Shown: piece by piece, positions 54,349-62,336 of the stretch | Position numbering within the stretch: the first letter of the stretch is position 1 | Layout: every line of letters begins with the position of its first letter | NCBI RefSeq assembly: GCF_900177685.1 | Contig: NZ_FXAY01000001.1 | Location: forward strand, 558,001-622,000 | Length of the DNA: 64,000 nt | From: Agreia pratensis | GTDB lineage: Bacteria; Actinomycetota; Actinomycetes; Actinomycetales; Microbacteriaceae | Direction of reading: 5' to 3' | The notes under the pieces: model-generated | What the model was told of the DNA's origin: nothing | What the model saw: only the letters and a program-made list of their open reading frames with translations | Databases searched by the model: none | Translations under genes and position numbers: made by a program

Positions 54349-55378
54349 GGCTCGGTGCCTCCGTGACGTCGACCTTGGTCGCGATCGTGGCGAGTGCGCG
54401 GTCGACAGCATCGGCGTAACCCGTCAGCGCGAGGGTGAGATGTCCGAAGACACGGCCCCGGATGTCGTTGATGCCGCCGTAGATCAGCTCGAACGCGACG
54501 CCGGCCTGAGCCAGATCGGAAAAGACCGCCCCTTGCGATGTGTTGCCGTCGCGGAACGACAGGGTCACGATGCGACCCGGATGCCGCTGCCGCAACGCAA
54601 CGAGTTCGGCGTCGGAGGGCACGCCCCGCACGACGGTCGACACGAAGCGCTGCGACGACGCCTCCGTCGGCTTCGAGAAGACGTCGAACACGTCGCCCTG
54701 CTCCACGATGCGCCCGCCATCCATGACCGCGACCTTGGTGGCCAGCGTCTGGATGACATCCATCTCGTGCGTGATGACCACGATCGTGACGCCGAACTCG
54801 GTGTTCACGCGCTTCAACAGCTCGAGCACCTCGTGGGTCGTCTCGGGGTCGAGGGCGCTGGTCGCCTCGTCGGCGAGCAGGATGCGGGGGCTCGTCGCGA
54901 GGGCACGGGCGATGCCGACCCGCTGTTTCTGCCCACCCGACAGCTGCTCGGGGTAGTTGCGCGCTTTGTCGGAGAGGCCGACGAAGTCGAGCAGCTCGGC
55001 GACGCGCGGAGCGATGTCGGCGCGCGGCGTCTTCGCGACCTCGAGGGGGTACGCGACGTTTCCGGCGACGGTCTTCGAGTTGAAGAGGTTGAACTGCTGA
55101 AAGATCATGCCGATGCCGAGGCGCAGTCGGCGCAACTCGCTTTCTTTCATGCGGGTCACCTCATCGCCGTCGACCAGGATGCTGCCGCTGGTCGCGTCTT
55201 CGAGAGCGTTGATGAGCCGCACGAGAGTGCTCTTGCCCGCTCCCGAGTAGCCGATGATCCCGTAGATGTCTCCCGCTTCGATGTCGAGGTTCAGCCCTTG
55301 GACGGCGTGCACGACGGCACCTCCGCGACTCGATGGCGGATACGACTTGGTGACGTCGCGCAGACTGATGAGAGGCAT
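54341..55378 (-). CDS. metN: Methionine ABC transporter ATPase with NIL domain
   Basis: A 345-residue MetN. Walker A is IIGYSGAGKSTLVRLINALE (about residue 40), signature LSGGQKQRVGIARAL, Walker B ILLADEATSALDPET and H-loop VVITHEMDVI. The C-terminal about 80 residues form the NIL regulatory domain, in which methionine binding inhibits transport; its hallmark here is FELIYGGINDIRG. It begins 8 bp after metQ and overlaps metI, giving a metQ-metN-metI operon. Confidence 0.96.
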   Translation of the reverse strand: MPLISLRDVTKSYPPSSRGGAVVHAVQGLNLDIEAGDIYGIIGYSGAGKSTLVRLINALEDATSGSILVDGDEVTRMKESELRRLRLGIGMIFQQFNLFNSKTVAGNVAYPLEVAKTPRADIAPRVAELLDFVGLSDKARNYPEQLSGGQKQRVGIARALATSPRILLADEATSALDPETTHEVLELLKRVNTEFGVTIVVITHEMDVIQTLATKVAVMDGGRIVEQGDVFDVFSKPTEASSQRFVSTVVRGVPSDAELVALRQRHPGRIVTLSFRDGNTSQGAVFSDLAQAGVAFELIYGGINDIRGRVFGHLTLALTGYADAVDRALATIATKVDVTEAPSHE

Positions 55379-55386
55379 CGAGCCGA

Positions 55387-56283
55387 TCAGCCCTTGGCCT
55401 TGATGTCAGCCTCGACCGTATCGAGCGAGGACTGCAGGTCGGTGACCGGAGTCTTCACGAACACGGCCGTTCCGCCCGAGTTCTCCTGCACCGCGTCGGT
55501 GACGGTCTTCGTGTCCTGGTAGATCGATACGAGCTTCTTGAATGTCTCGTTGTCCTTGTCTTCGGCGCGCGCCGCGAAGATGTTCACGTAGGGCAGCGCG
55601 TTGGGGTCGGAAGGGTCGTCCTGCGCGATCGCGTCGTCGAAGGTGAGCCCGGCATCCGCCACGAAGTCGTTGTTGATGATCGCGGCGGCCACGTCGGGCA
55701 GCGAGGTGGGAGTGAGCGATGCCTCGAGCGTCGTGACCTTCACCGTGGACTTGTCGGTGTCGACGTCGTCGACGGTCGAGAGGGAGCTTCCTCCGTCTTT
55801 CAGCTTGACGAGGCCGGCGGACTGCAGCACGAGCAGTGCACGCGACAGGTTCGACTCGTCGTTCGGAATGGCGACGGTGTCGCCCTTCTTGATGTCCTTC
55901 ACCGACGTGTACTTCGTGGAGTACAGCGCGAGCGGGTAGATGGCCGTGGCTCCGACGGGTACCAGGTCTTCGCCGGATGCCTCGTTGTACTGGGCGAGGT
56001 AGACGATGTGCTGGAACTGGTTGAGGTCGATCTCACCTTCGGTGAGTGCCGGGTTGGGCTGCGGGTACTCGGTGAAGTCGACGATGTCGACCGAGATGCC
56101 CTCGTCTGCCGCCGCCTTCTTGTAGATCTCCCAGTAGGGGTCGCTGGCGCCGACGACGCCGAGCTTCACGGGGTTGTCGGCAGTGCCCTTCTCGGCGTCG
56201 GAAGAGGATCCGGCGCACCCTGCGAGGGCTGCGATGAGGGGAAGAGTGGCTGCTGCGGCCAGGATCTTCTTGGAGAGAGACAT
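55387..56283 (-). CDS. metQ: Methionine-binding lipoprotein, NlpA/MetQ family
   Basis: A 298-residue lipoprotein. The signal peptide ends in IAALAGC with the lipid cysteine at 23. The mature part has VKLGVVGASDPYWEIYKKAA and the ligand-site segments DFTEYPQPNPALTEGEIDLNQFQH and IPNDESNLSRALLVLQSAGL. The ATG at 56283 has AAAGGAAG six bases upstream. The 5' leader contains three tandem 17-bp repeats just before the ribosome site. It is divergent from the M1 peptidase. Confidence 0.95.
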   Translation of the reverse strand: MSLSKKILAAAATLPLIAALAGCAGSSSDAEKGTADNPVKLGVVGASDPYWEIYKKAAADEGISVDIVDFTEYPQPNPALTEGEIDLNQFQHIVYLAQYNEASGEDLVPVGATAIYPLALYSTKYTSVKDIKKGDTVAIPNDESNLSRALLVLQSAGLVKLKDGGSSLSTVDDVDTDKSTVKVTTLEASLTPTSLPDVAAAIINNDFVADAGLTFDDAIAQDDPSDPNALPYVNIFAARAEDKDNETFKKLVSIYQDTKTVTDAVQENSGGTAVFVKTPVTDLQSSLDTVEADIKAKG

Positions 56284-56296
56284 GGTGCTTCCTTTC

Positions 56297-56345
56297 GTGG
56301 AGCAGGCGCTGTTGTGAAGCAGGTGCTGTAGTGGAGCAGCTGTCC
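56297..56345 (-). repeat. Three tandem 17-bp repeats in the metQ leader
   Basis: GTGGAGCAGGCGCTGTT (56297-56313), GTGAAGCAGGTGCTGTA (56314-56330) and a shortened GTGGAGCAGCTGTCC (56331-56345) follow one another directly. They end 14 bases before the metQ ATG, so they would be in the untranslated leader. I cannot match them to a known riboswitch. Confidence 0.7.
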
Positions 56346-56466
56346 ACGCTACGGACACCCCGAACGGGTCACGAAACGAAGATGTAACAAAGCGACTTGC
56401 CCCGTGTCTGGTGCTTGCTGACAGAATCCCGATAAAGTCGCGACAGTTCAATGAGACGGGGATTGT

Positions 56467-58251
56467 GTGACAACGTGTGTTCTAGCCGCGACCGGATTCG
56501 ATTCGGGGCCGGTGCTCCTCGTGATCGCCATCGTTCTCTTAGCTGCCGGAAGCACCGCGTGGCTGCTTCTCGGCCGACGTAAGCGCGGCGCCAGCACAGC
56601 GGTGTTCGCGGCTGTTCCGCTTCTTGTGCTCGCCCTTGTTGCCTCGGGCGGGGTCTCGGCCACTCCGGCCAGCGCGGCAGAACCGTGCCCACCCGCGGCG
56701 GGCTCTCCGGCCACGACGCCCGCGGCGACCGATCCGGCGACTCCCGTCGACTTCCAACCCGGCGCCGCGGGAATCGGCGACTCGTACTTTCCGCTCGACG
56801 GCAACGGCGGCTACGACGTGCAGCACTACGACCTCGACCTCGCCTACGCTCCCGACACCGATGTGATCTCGGGCACGACCACGGTCACCGCGGTTGCCAC
56901 TCAGAACCTCTCGGCGTTCAACCTCGACTTCGACACCCGTGACGTGAACGGCGACGACGCCGTCACGATCTCGTCGATCACCGTCGACGGCGTACCCGCC
57001 GAATGGAGTCTTGCGACCACACAGATCAGCAAGGCCACCGGCCAGCCGCAGGTCGTGGGCTCGACCGACGACGACGCCACGCCCCCTCGCACAGAGCTGA
57101 CCGTTGTGCCGCCCGCGGGCATCCCGCTCGGCGCCACCGTTACGACGGCCGTCACCTACAGCGGCGTTCCGATCGTCGTCGACGACGCTTACGGCCCCGC
57201 CGGAGTGTTTCCCACCCCGACGGGCGCGGTCGTCGTGGGCCAGCCTCGTGTTGCCGCCACCTGGTTTCCGTCGAACGATCACCCGAGCGACAAGGCCACC
57301 TTCTCGACACACATGACCGTTCCTGACGGACTCGAGGTCATCGGAAACGGGCGGCTTGCCGGGCGAGAGACCAGCGGCGAGACCGAGACGTTCGATTGGG
57401 AGATGGAGAAGCCCATGGCCACCTACCTCGCAACAGCGACGGTAGGCGACTTCGCGGTAGATACCCGCACCGTCGACGGCATCACCTATGTCGACGCTAT
57501 CGATCGCAGTCTGCTGACGCGCGATGTCCGAAACGCGCCCGGCGTGAAGGTGGGAGACATCGCGTCGCAGATCTTCGAGACCGAGCCCGAGGTCATCAAC
57601 TTCCTCTCGAAGAGCTTCGGACCATACCCCTTCTCCGAGGCGGGTGGCATCGCCATCGGCTACATCGACGAGGGTGATCCCACAGCCGTGCCTCCCGTGC
57701 GACCGAGCGATCTGCCGTACGCGCTCGAGAACCAGACGCGCCCGATCTATCCCGCCTGGGCTTTCCCGGCAGATGTCGACGCAAGCGTCGTCGTGCACGA
57801 ACTCGCCCACCAGTGGTACGGCGACAACCTGTCGATGAACCGCTGGTCGGACATCTGGCTCAACGAGGGCTTCGCTACCTACGCCGAGTGGCTATGGGAA
57901 GAGCACCAGGGCGGACGCACCACCCAGGAGATCTTCAACGACGCGTACACGCATGACTACGCAGCCGACGATGACCCGGACTTCTGGCAGACCGTCGTCG
58001 CAGACCCGGGTGCTGCCGGCATCTTCAACAGCGGTGTCTACACGCGTGGCGCCATGACGCTCCAGGCGCTGCGAAACGAGGTCGGAGACGACGCGTTCTT
58101 CGCCATTCTCAAGGGATGGGCGACGGAGAATGCGGGCACATCGGTCTCGACGGCTCAGTTCGTCGACTACGCCGAGAGTGTCTCGGGCAAAGACCTCACC
58201 GAGTTCTTCAACACCTGGATCTACACCGCGGGCCAGCCTGCGCTCGGCTGA
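56467..58251 (+). CDS. M1-family zinc metallopeptidase with sorting-signal-like N-terminus
   Basis: A 594-residue aminopeptidase N-like protein. The zinc site VVVHELAHQWYGDNL is near residue 444 with the third ligand in IWLNEGFATYAEWLWEE. The N-terminus is odd: LAATG at residues 6-10, a hydrophobic stretch 15-35, then GRRKR (36-40), the exact layout of an LPXTG-type cell-wall sorting signal, which normally closes a protein. A second hydrophobic stretch (46-62) ending SATPASAAEP looks like a signal peptide or anchor. The GTG at 56467 starts the frame; a GTG/ATG start nearer residue 40 cannot be excluded. It is expected to be extracytoplasmic. Confidence 0.88.
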   Translation: MTTCVLAATGFDSGPVLLVIAIVLLAAGSTAWLLLGRRKRGASTAVFAAVPLLVLALVASGGVSATPASAAEPCPPAAGSPATTPAATDPATPVDFQPGAAGIGDSYFPLDGNGGYDVQHYDLDLAYAPDTDVISGTTTVTAVATQNLSAFNLDFDTRDVNGDDAVTISSITVDGVPAEWSLATTQISKATGQPQVVGSTDDDATPPRTELTVVPPAGIPLGATVTTAVTYSGVPIVVDDAYGPAGVFPTPTGAVVVGQPRVAATWFPSNDHPSDKATFSTHMTVPDGLEVIGNGRLAGRETSGETETFDWEMEKPMATYLATATVGDFAVDTRTVDGITYVDAIDRSLLTRDVRNAPGVKVGDIASQIFETEPEVINFLSKSFGPYPFSEAGGIAIGYIDEGDPTAVPPVRPSDLPYALENQTRPIYPAWAFPADVDASVVVHELAHQWYGDNLSMNRWSDIWLNEGFATYAEWLWEEHQGGRTTQEIFNDAYTHDYAADDDPDFWQTVVADPGAAGIFNSGVYTRGAMTLQALRNEVGDDAFFAILKGWATENAGTSVSTAQFVDYAESVSGKDLTEFFNTWIYTAGQPALG

Positions 58252-58264
58252 GTCACGGCGCTGG

Positions 58265-58810
58265 TCAGACGCGGGTTCTCCGGCGCGCGATCCCCAGAAG
58301 CACCAGACCACCGGCTAAAAGGGGGAGCGCCGACACGCCCGCCGCCAGAGCCCCGACGAGGTTGACGATGGACACGACCGGTCCCACCGTGAAGCGGCCA
58401 TCCGGGACCGGGCCGTCGCAGGAGATCCGGAGCACGCCTGACGTGTCCGCGGCGAAGCTTCCCTGAGCGTCCCACCGCTCCGGCAAAAGCAGCCCCTGCT
58501 GCGTCATCTCGGGCCTGAGCGCAAACTCCTCACCGTCGAGATCGCCGGTGCAGGAGATGTCGCTCCAGTGGTCATTCGGCGTGACGTACACGGCGTGGTC
58601 TCCGCGTGACACTTCAACCGTCATCACCTTCCCAAACGACACGGGCGGTGCCAGCTGGAAACCGGCGCCGAACACCAGGAATGCTGCGCCGAGCAGTGCG
58701 ATCACCCCGAGCGCGCTGAGGCTCAGACCCACGACGGCCAACCCACGCGACGGCCGCGCTCCGGGTTGGTTCGACGTTCCGTTGACTGCCGGCTCACGCG
58801 TACCCACCAT
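58265..58810 (-). CDS. Small two-helix membrane protein of unknown function
   Basis: A 181-residue protein I do not recognise. A Pro/Arg-rich N-terminus leads to a helix at about 24-50 (LAVVGLSLSALGVIALLGAAF), an extracytoplasmic domain of about 90 residues with two cysteines (ISCTGDLDG and LRISCDGPVP, likely a disulfide) and a second helix at about 148-173 before a basic RRRTRV tail. The ATG at 58810 stands seven bases after TAGGCT, suggesting a leaderless message. It converges on the M1 peptidase with a 13-bp gap. Confidence 0.7.
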   Translation of the reverse strand: MVGTREPAVNGTSNQPGARPSRGLAVVGLSLSALGVIALLGAAFLVFGAGFQLAPPVSFGKVMTVEVSRGDHAVYVTPNDHWSDISCTGDLDGEEFALRPEMTQQGLLLPERWDAQGSFAADTSGVLRISCDGPVPDGRFTVGPVVSIVNLVGALAAGVSALPLLAGGLVLLGIARRRTRV

Positions 58811-58870
58811 GCCAAGGAGCCTACAAGTCGACGATCGGCCGGACGTCGCCGTTCGGCCAGCACCCCACCA

Positions 58871-59003
58871 TGGTCTCGATACGCGTCGGCCGCGGGCGGC
58901 CTCGGGCTACTCGACCAGCGCACCACGCGTCGATCGAGTAGCGACGGCGCAGCCGCGCTGATCGAGTAGCCGCGCGAGGAACGAGCGCGGCGTATCGAGA
59001 TCA
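58871..59003. repeat. Dispersed palindromic repeat, two or more arms
   Basis: GGTCTCGATACGCG, then GGCTACTCGACCAGCG, ATCGAGTAGCGAC, GCTGATCGAGTAGCCGCG, GAGGAACGAGCGCGG and CGTATCGAGATCA. It occupies the space between divergent-side membrane protein and the hydrolase gene. Its last three bases (TCA) are the minus-strand TGA stop of the hydrolase. Confidence 0.85.
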
Positions 59004-60527
59004 GACCACGGGGCGGTAGTGGCGCAGCACCGGCGAGAGCGGGGTCGTCGGCGTGCGCACCGCCACGTCGAAGCGCTGCAGCATCGCCGGCGTCGTCGGC
59101 GTCAGCTCGATGCGGCACTCCAGTTCGCCCGTGCGACCGGGAATCGTCCAGGTGACGTGGGCCGGCGCGACCGACCATGTGAGCCGGGCGTCGAGCGGCG
59201 GCGTGCTGTCGGCATCCAGAACCCCGCCGACCTCGGCGATCGCGGCGGCGATGCGCGCGTCGCGAACCTCGGCCGGCACATCGCCGAGCAGGTTCGGGCT
59301 GAAGGTGGTGGATCCGTCGGCGGCATCGAGGATGCGCCCAGAACCGCGAACGGCCGCGTCGACAGCGCGGGCCGCCGCCACGGTCGACGGCCACAGCTCG
59401 ATTCGACGAGCGGGCTCGTCGACGGAGTCGAGAACGAACCGCAGAATCTCCGCGACGGCGAGCGACAGCTTGAGCCCGTTCGTGTTGCCGAAGGCCACCG
59501 CACCGAGCCCCGACTCGAGGTGCCAGCGCATGTTCGACGTCCACCCCGGGAGCCCACCCGAGTGCTGGGCGAAGCGGCCGAAGCGCACGTCGTGCTCCAC
59601 GTAGAGGCCGAGGCCGTAACCCTGGGCTTCGAGGGTCGGCTCGGCCGTGCGGTCGGCCGCGCCCGGTGCGACGGTGTGGATGCGCTGCATCTCTCGCCGC
59701 GAGGCGCGGCTCAGAATAGCGTCGTCGGTGTTCGCGGGGTCGAAGGCGCTGGAGAGCCAGGCACTCCACCGGGCGATGTCGGGCGGAGTGCTGAACATGC
59801 TCGCCGCGCAGGCACCGATGCCTCCGCCCACAACGGGGCGGGAGACCCAGCTCGCTCCCTTGTCGTAGCTCGAATAGCCATGCGCGATACCGTCGCCGAG
59901 CTCGCCGTCGCCCGCGAAATCGGCGGGCTTGTAGCCCGTGCTCGTCAGCCCGAGCGGCTCGAGGAACGTCTCGCGAGCGAACCGCTCGAACCCTTGGCCC
60001 GCGAGGTCTTCGACGATCACGCCGAGCAGCCAGAAGCCCACATTGGAGTACTGGAATCCCGAGCCAGGCAACCCGGCGAAGCCCAGACCCGCCTCGACGA
60101 CGGCCAAAAAGTCGTTACGCGAGAGGGCGAGCTCATGGTCGGCCCACCCGTTGTCCTCCGGCAATCCCGAGGAGTTGTTCATGAGCATCCGCACGGTCAC
60201 GGGCTGAACCTCGCCGGCATCGTCGACCGGGTCGCGGAACTGCGGCACGAGTTCGGCGACGCGGTCGTCTAGCGACAGCAGACCGCGATCGCGCAGCACC
60301 AGGACGGCGGCGATGCAGAAACTCTTCGACATCGAGGCGATGCGGTAGATCGTCTGGGGTCCCGGGGCACGGCCGTCGAGCTGGAACTCGCCCACCCCGT
60401 GATGGAACAGCACACCATGGCGGTCGAACACGGCGTAGCTGAGCGACGGGCTCACCAGCTCGGTCTCTTCGAACCAGGCGCAGAGGCGCGACACGACATC
60501 GGGTGAGAGTTCGGTTGCTCGGGTCAC
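59001..60527 (-). CDS. Serine hydrolase, class C beta-lactamase / esterase family
   Basis: A 508-residue penicillin-binding-fold hydrolase. The nucleophile motif SxxK is S65-M-S-K68 (IASMSKSFCIAAV), the Y-S-N motif is in FQYSNVGFWLLG and the third motif reads HSGGLPGW. After the about 370-residue catalytic domain a C-terminal beta-rich part (SVAPAHVTWTIPGRTGELEC) is added. There is no signal peptide, so it is likely a cytoplasmic esterase or peptidase rather than a resistance enzyme. The start is GTG 60527 with GGAG five bases upstream; its stop lies in a palindromic repeat. Confidence 0.87.
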   Translation of the reverse strand: MTRATELSPDVVSRLCAWFEETELVSPSLSYAVFDRHGVLFHHGVGEFQLDGRAPGPQTIYRIASMSKSFCIAAVLVLRDRGLLSLDDRVAELVPQFRDPVDDAGEVQPVTVRMLMNNSSGLPEDNGWADHELALSRNDFLAVVEAGLGFAGLPGSGFQYSNVGFWLLGVIVEDLAGQGFERFARETFLEPLGLTSTGYKPADFAGDGELGDGIAHGYSSYDKGASWVSRPVVGGGIGACAASMFSTPPDIARWSAWLSSAFDPANTDDAILSRASRREMQRIHTVAPGAADRTAEPTLEAQGYGLGLYVEHDVRFGRFAQHSGGLPGWTSNMRWHLESGLGAVAFGNTNGLKLSLAVAEILRFVLDSVDEPARRIELWPSTVAAARAVDAAVRGSGRILDAADGSTTFSPNLLGDVPAEVRDARIAAAIAEVGGVLDADSTPPLDARLTWSVAPAHVTWTIPGRTGELECRIELTPTTPAMLQRFDVAVRTPTTPLSPVLRHYRPVV

Positions 60528-60541
60528 AGGTGCTCCAGTTC

Positions 60542-61198
60542 TCAGCGGGTTTCGGATGCCGGACCGGCGTGGGCGGCGTCGTCGAGCGTCGGGCCACCGA
60601 TGGCCTGGCCCATCCAGGTGAGGGCGCGCCAGCCAGAGTCGGGGCTGCCTTCGAGAACGACGACGCCCGTGTTGCTCAGCGAGTGCTCTGCCGAGAAGTC
60701 GGCGCTCACGTTCTCGGCGCGGGCTCCGACCCACGATCGGATGATGGCTCCGTGCGAGACGATCGCGACAACAGAATGGCCGGTCGCGGCAGCCTCCGCG
60801 ATCACCTCGTCGTAGCGGGCGTAGACCTCTGCGCCCGACTCGGCCCCGGGCATCCGGCGTTCGACGTCGCCGTCGGCCCACGCGATGACGGTCTCCATGT
60901 AGATGCGCACGGCCTCGTCGTCGTTGCGCATCTCGAGGTCTCCGGCATCCACCTCACGAAGGCCCGAGCGGATATCTACCGTCAGGCCGCGGGCCTCGGC
61001 GAGCGGGGCGGCGGTGAGCTGCGCGCGCAGCTGCGTCGAGGCGAAGATCGCGCCGATCGTCTCGGCGACGAGTGCCTCAGGAACGGCGTCGGCCTGCTCG
61101 AGACCGAGGTCGGTGAGGCCGGGGCCGGGGATAGCGGTGTCGAGGGCGCCGATGACATTCGACGGAGTCTGGCCATGACGGATCAGCAGAAGACGCAT
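60542..61198 (-). CDS. Histidine phosphatase family protein
   Basis: A 218-residue phosphoglycerate-mutase-like phosphatase. The phospho-histidine motif LLLIRHGQT is at residues 3-11 and the second catalytic histidine is in VAIVSHGAIIRSWVG (about residue 150). Substrate is unknown. The ATG at 61198 stands six bases after TAATCT, another leaderless-looking promoter. The hydrolase gene follows 14 bp after its stop and may be co-transcribed. Confidence 0.88.
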   Translation of the reverse strand: MRLLLIRHGQTPSNVIGALDTAIPGPGLTDLGLEQADAVPEALVAETIGAIFASTQLRAQLTAAPLAEARGLTVDIRSGLREVDAGDLEMRNDDEAVRIYMETVIAWADGDVERRMPGAESGAEVYARYDEVIAEAAATGHSVVAIVSHGAIIRSWVGARAENVSADFSAEHSLSNTGVVVLEGSPDSGWRALTWMGQAIGGPTLDDAAHAGPASETR

Positions 61199-61240
61199 CC
61201 CTCGAGATTACCGGGCTGCGTCGGTCGAGTCTGTCCGGCC

Positions 61241-61371
61241 TGCGTTGGTCGAGTAGGTCGCTCAGCGACCGTATCGAGACCAGCGGGGTGAGATCTCGAT
61301 ACGTCGGCTCGTTCCTCGCGCGACTACTCGATCAGCGCGACGGCGCGCGACTACTCGATCAGCGCGACGGC
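61241..61371. repeat. Dispersed palindromic repeat overlapping the reductase stop
   Basis: TTGGTCGAGTAGGTCGC, CGTATCGAGACC, ATCTCGATACGTCGGCTCG, TTCCTCGCGCG, then GACTACTCGATCAGCGCG twice. The last unit supplies the TGA stop (complement at 61359-61361) of the OleD-like gene on the minus strand. Same family as the copies at 22825, 34462, 50621 and 58871. Confidence 0.85.
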
Positions 61372-62336
61372 GTTCCGTAGTGCTCGGCGAGGCGTCGCAG
61401 CCCCTCGTCGAGGCTCACCGCGGGCTGCCACTGCAGCTCGGCACGAGTGCGGCGCTGGTCGAACCAGTGCGCGGTCGAGAGCTGCTCCGCCAGAAAGCGC
61501 GTCATCGGCGGCTCGTCCACTCCTGGTTTGACCCGCCAGACGGCCTCGATGAGAGATCCCGCTGCCCGAGCGACACCGGCGGGAATGCTCCACGCGGGCG
61601 CGGCAACGCCTGCCGCCGCGCAGATTCCGCCCAGCAGTTCGGCCACCGGGCGCGGCTCGCCATTGGTGATCACATAAGCGTTGCCGTGCACCTCGTCGAC
61701 GCGCTCGAGTGCGGCGGCGATCGCCGAAGCCGCGTTGTCGATGTAGGTCGAGTCGATCAGGGCGGCGCCGCGGTCGAGCAAGGGAAGCCTGCCCGCGCGG
61801 GCCCGCTCGACGATGCGCTCGACGAGTTGCGTGTCTCCCGGACCCCACACGAGATGCGGGCGCACAGCCACGACACGCAGAGACTCCGAGTCGGCACCGA
61901 GCGCCAGCAGTTCCGCGAGCGCCTTCGTGCGTGCGTATTCGCCGCGCGCGTGCTGCGGGTCGGCAGGCTGGGCATCGTCGCCGGCGATGGATGCCCCCGC
62001 GTGCGCCACCGACGGCGACGACACGAACACGAGACGGCCGGCTCCGGCGTCATGCATCGCAGCGAGGAGAGTGCGGGTTCCCTCGACGTTGACGGCCTCG
62101 AACTCGGCCGGGTCGCCCGCCAACGAGACCTTCGCGGCCAGGTGCACCACGGCATCCACGCCCTGGGCGGCGCGCGCGACGTCGGCCCGCGACGTCAGCG
62201 AGCCGAGAGCGTCGTCCACCCCGACGACACCGGATGGCCGCCGCTGGAAGGTGCGCACCTCGTGCCCGGCCCGCACGATCTCGCGGGCGACGGCTCCTCC
62301 GAGAAAGCCGCTGGCTCCTGTGACGAGAACCTTCAC
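61359..62336 (-). CDS. NAD(P)-dependent short-chain reductase, OleD-like
   Basis: A 325-residue extended short-chain dehydrogenase of the 3-beta-HSD type. The nucleotide site is TGASGFLGG (residues 6-14) and the catalytic pair is in EYARTKALAE (YxxxK), with SSPSVAHAG before it. Its GTG at 62336 overlaps the stop of the AMP-ligase gene by 4 bp. That order (ligase then reductase) and the SPSVxH segment match OleD, which reduces 2-alkyl-3-oxoalkanoates in olefin synthesis. A sterol- or sugar-type epimerase is the alternative. Confidence 0.82.
   Translation of the reverse strand: MKVLVTGASGFLGGAVAREIVRAGHEVRTFQRRPSGVVGVDDALGSLTSRADVARAAQGVDAVVHLAAKVSLAGDPAEFEAVNVEGTRTLLAAMHDAGAGRLVFVSSPSVAHAGASIAGDDAQPADPQHARGEYARTKALAELLALGADSESLRVVAVRPHLVWGPGDTQLVERIVERARAGRLPLLDRGAALIDSTYIDNAASAIAAALERVDEVHGNAYVITNGEPRPVAELLGGICAAAGVAAPAWSIPAGVARAAGSLIEAVWRVKPGVDEPPMTRFLAEQLSTAHWFDQRRTRAELQWQPAVSLDEGLRRLAEHYGTPSR

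Noticed and set aside
56284-56466. SAM or other methionine riboswitch upstream of metQ
   Set aside because: No recognisable conserved core; the only regular structure is a set of three 17-bp tandem repeats.
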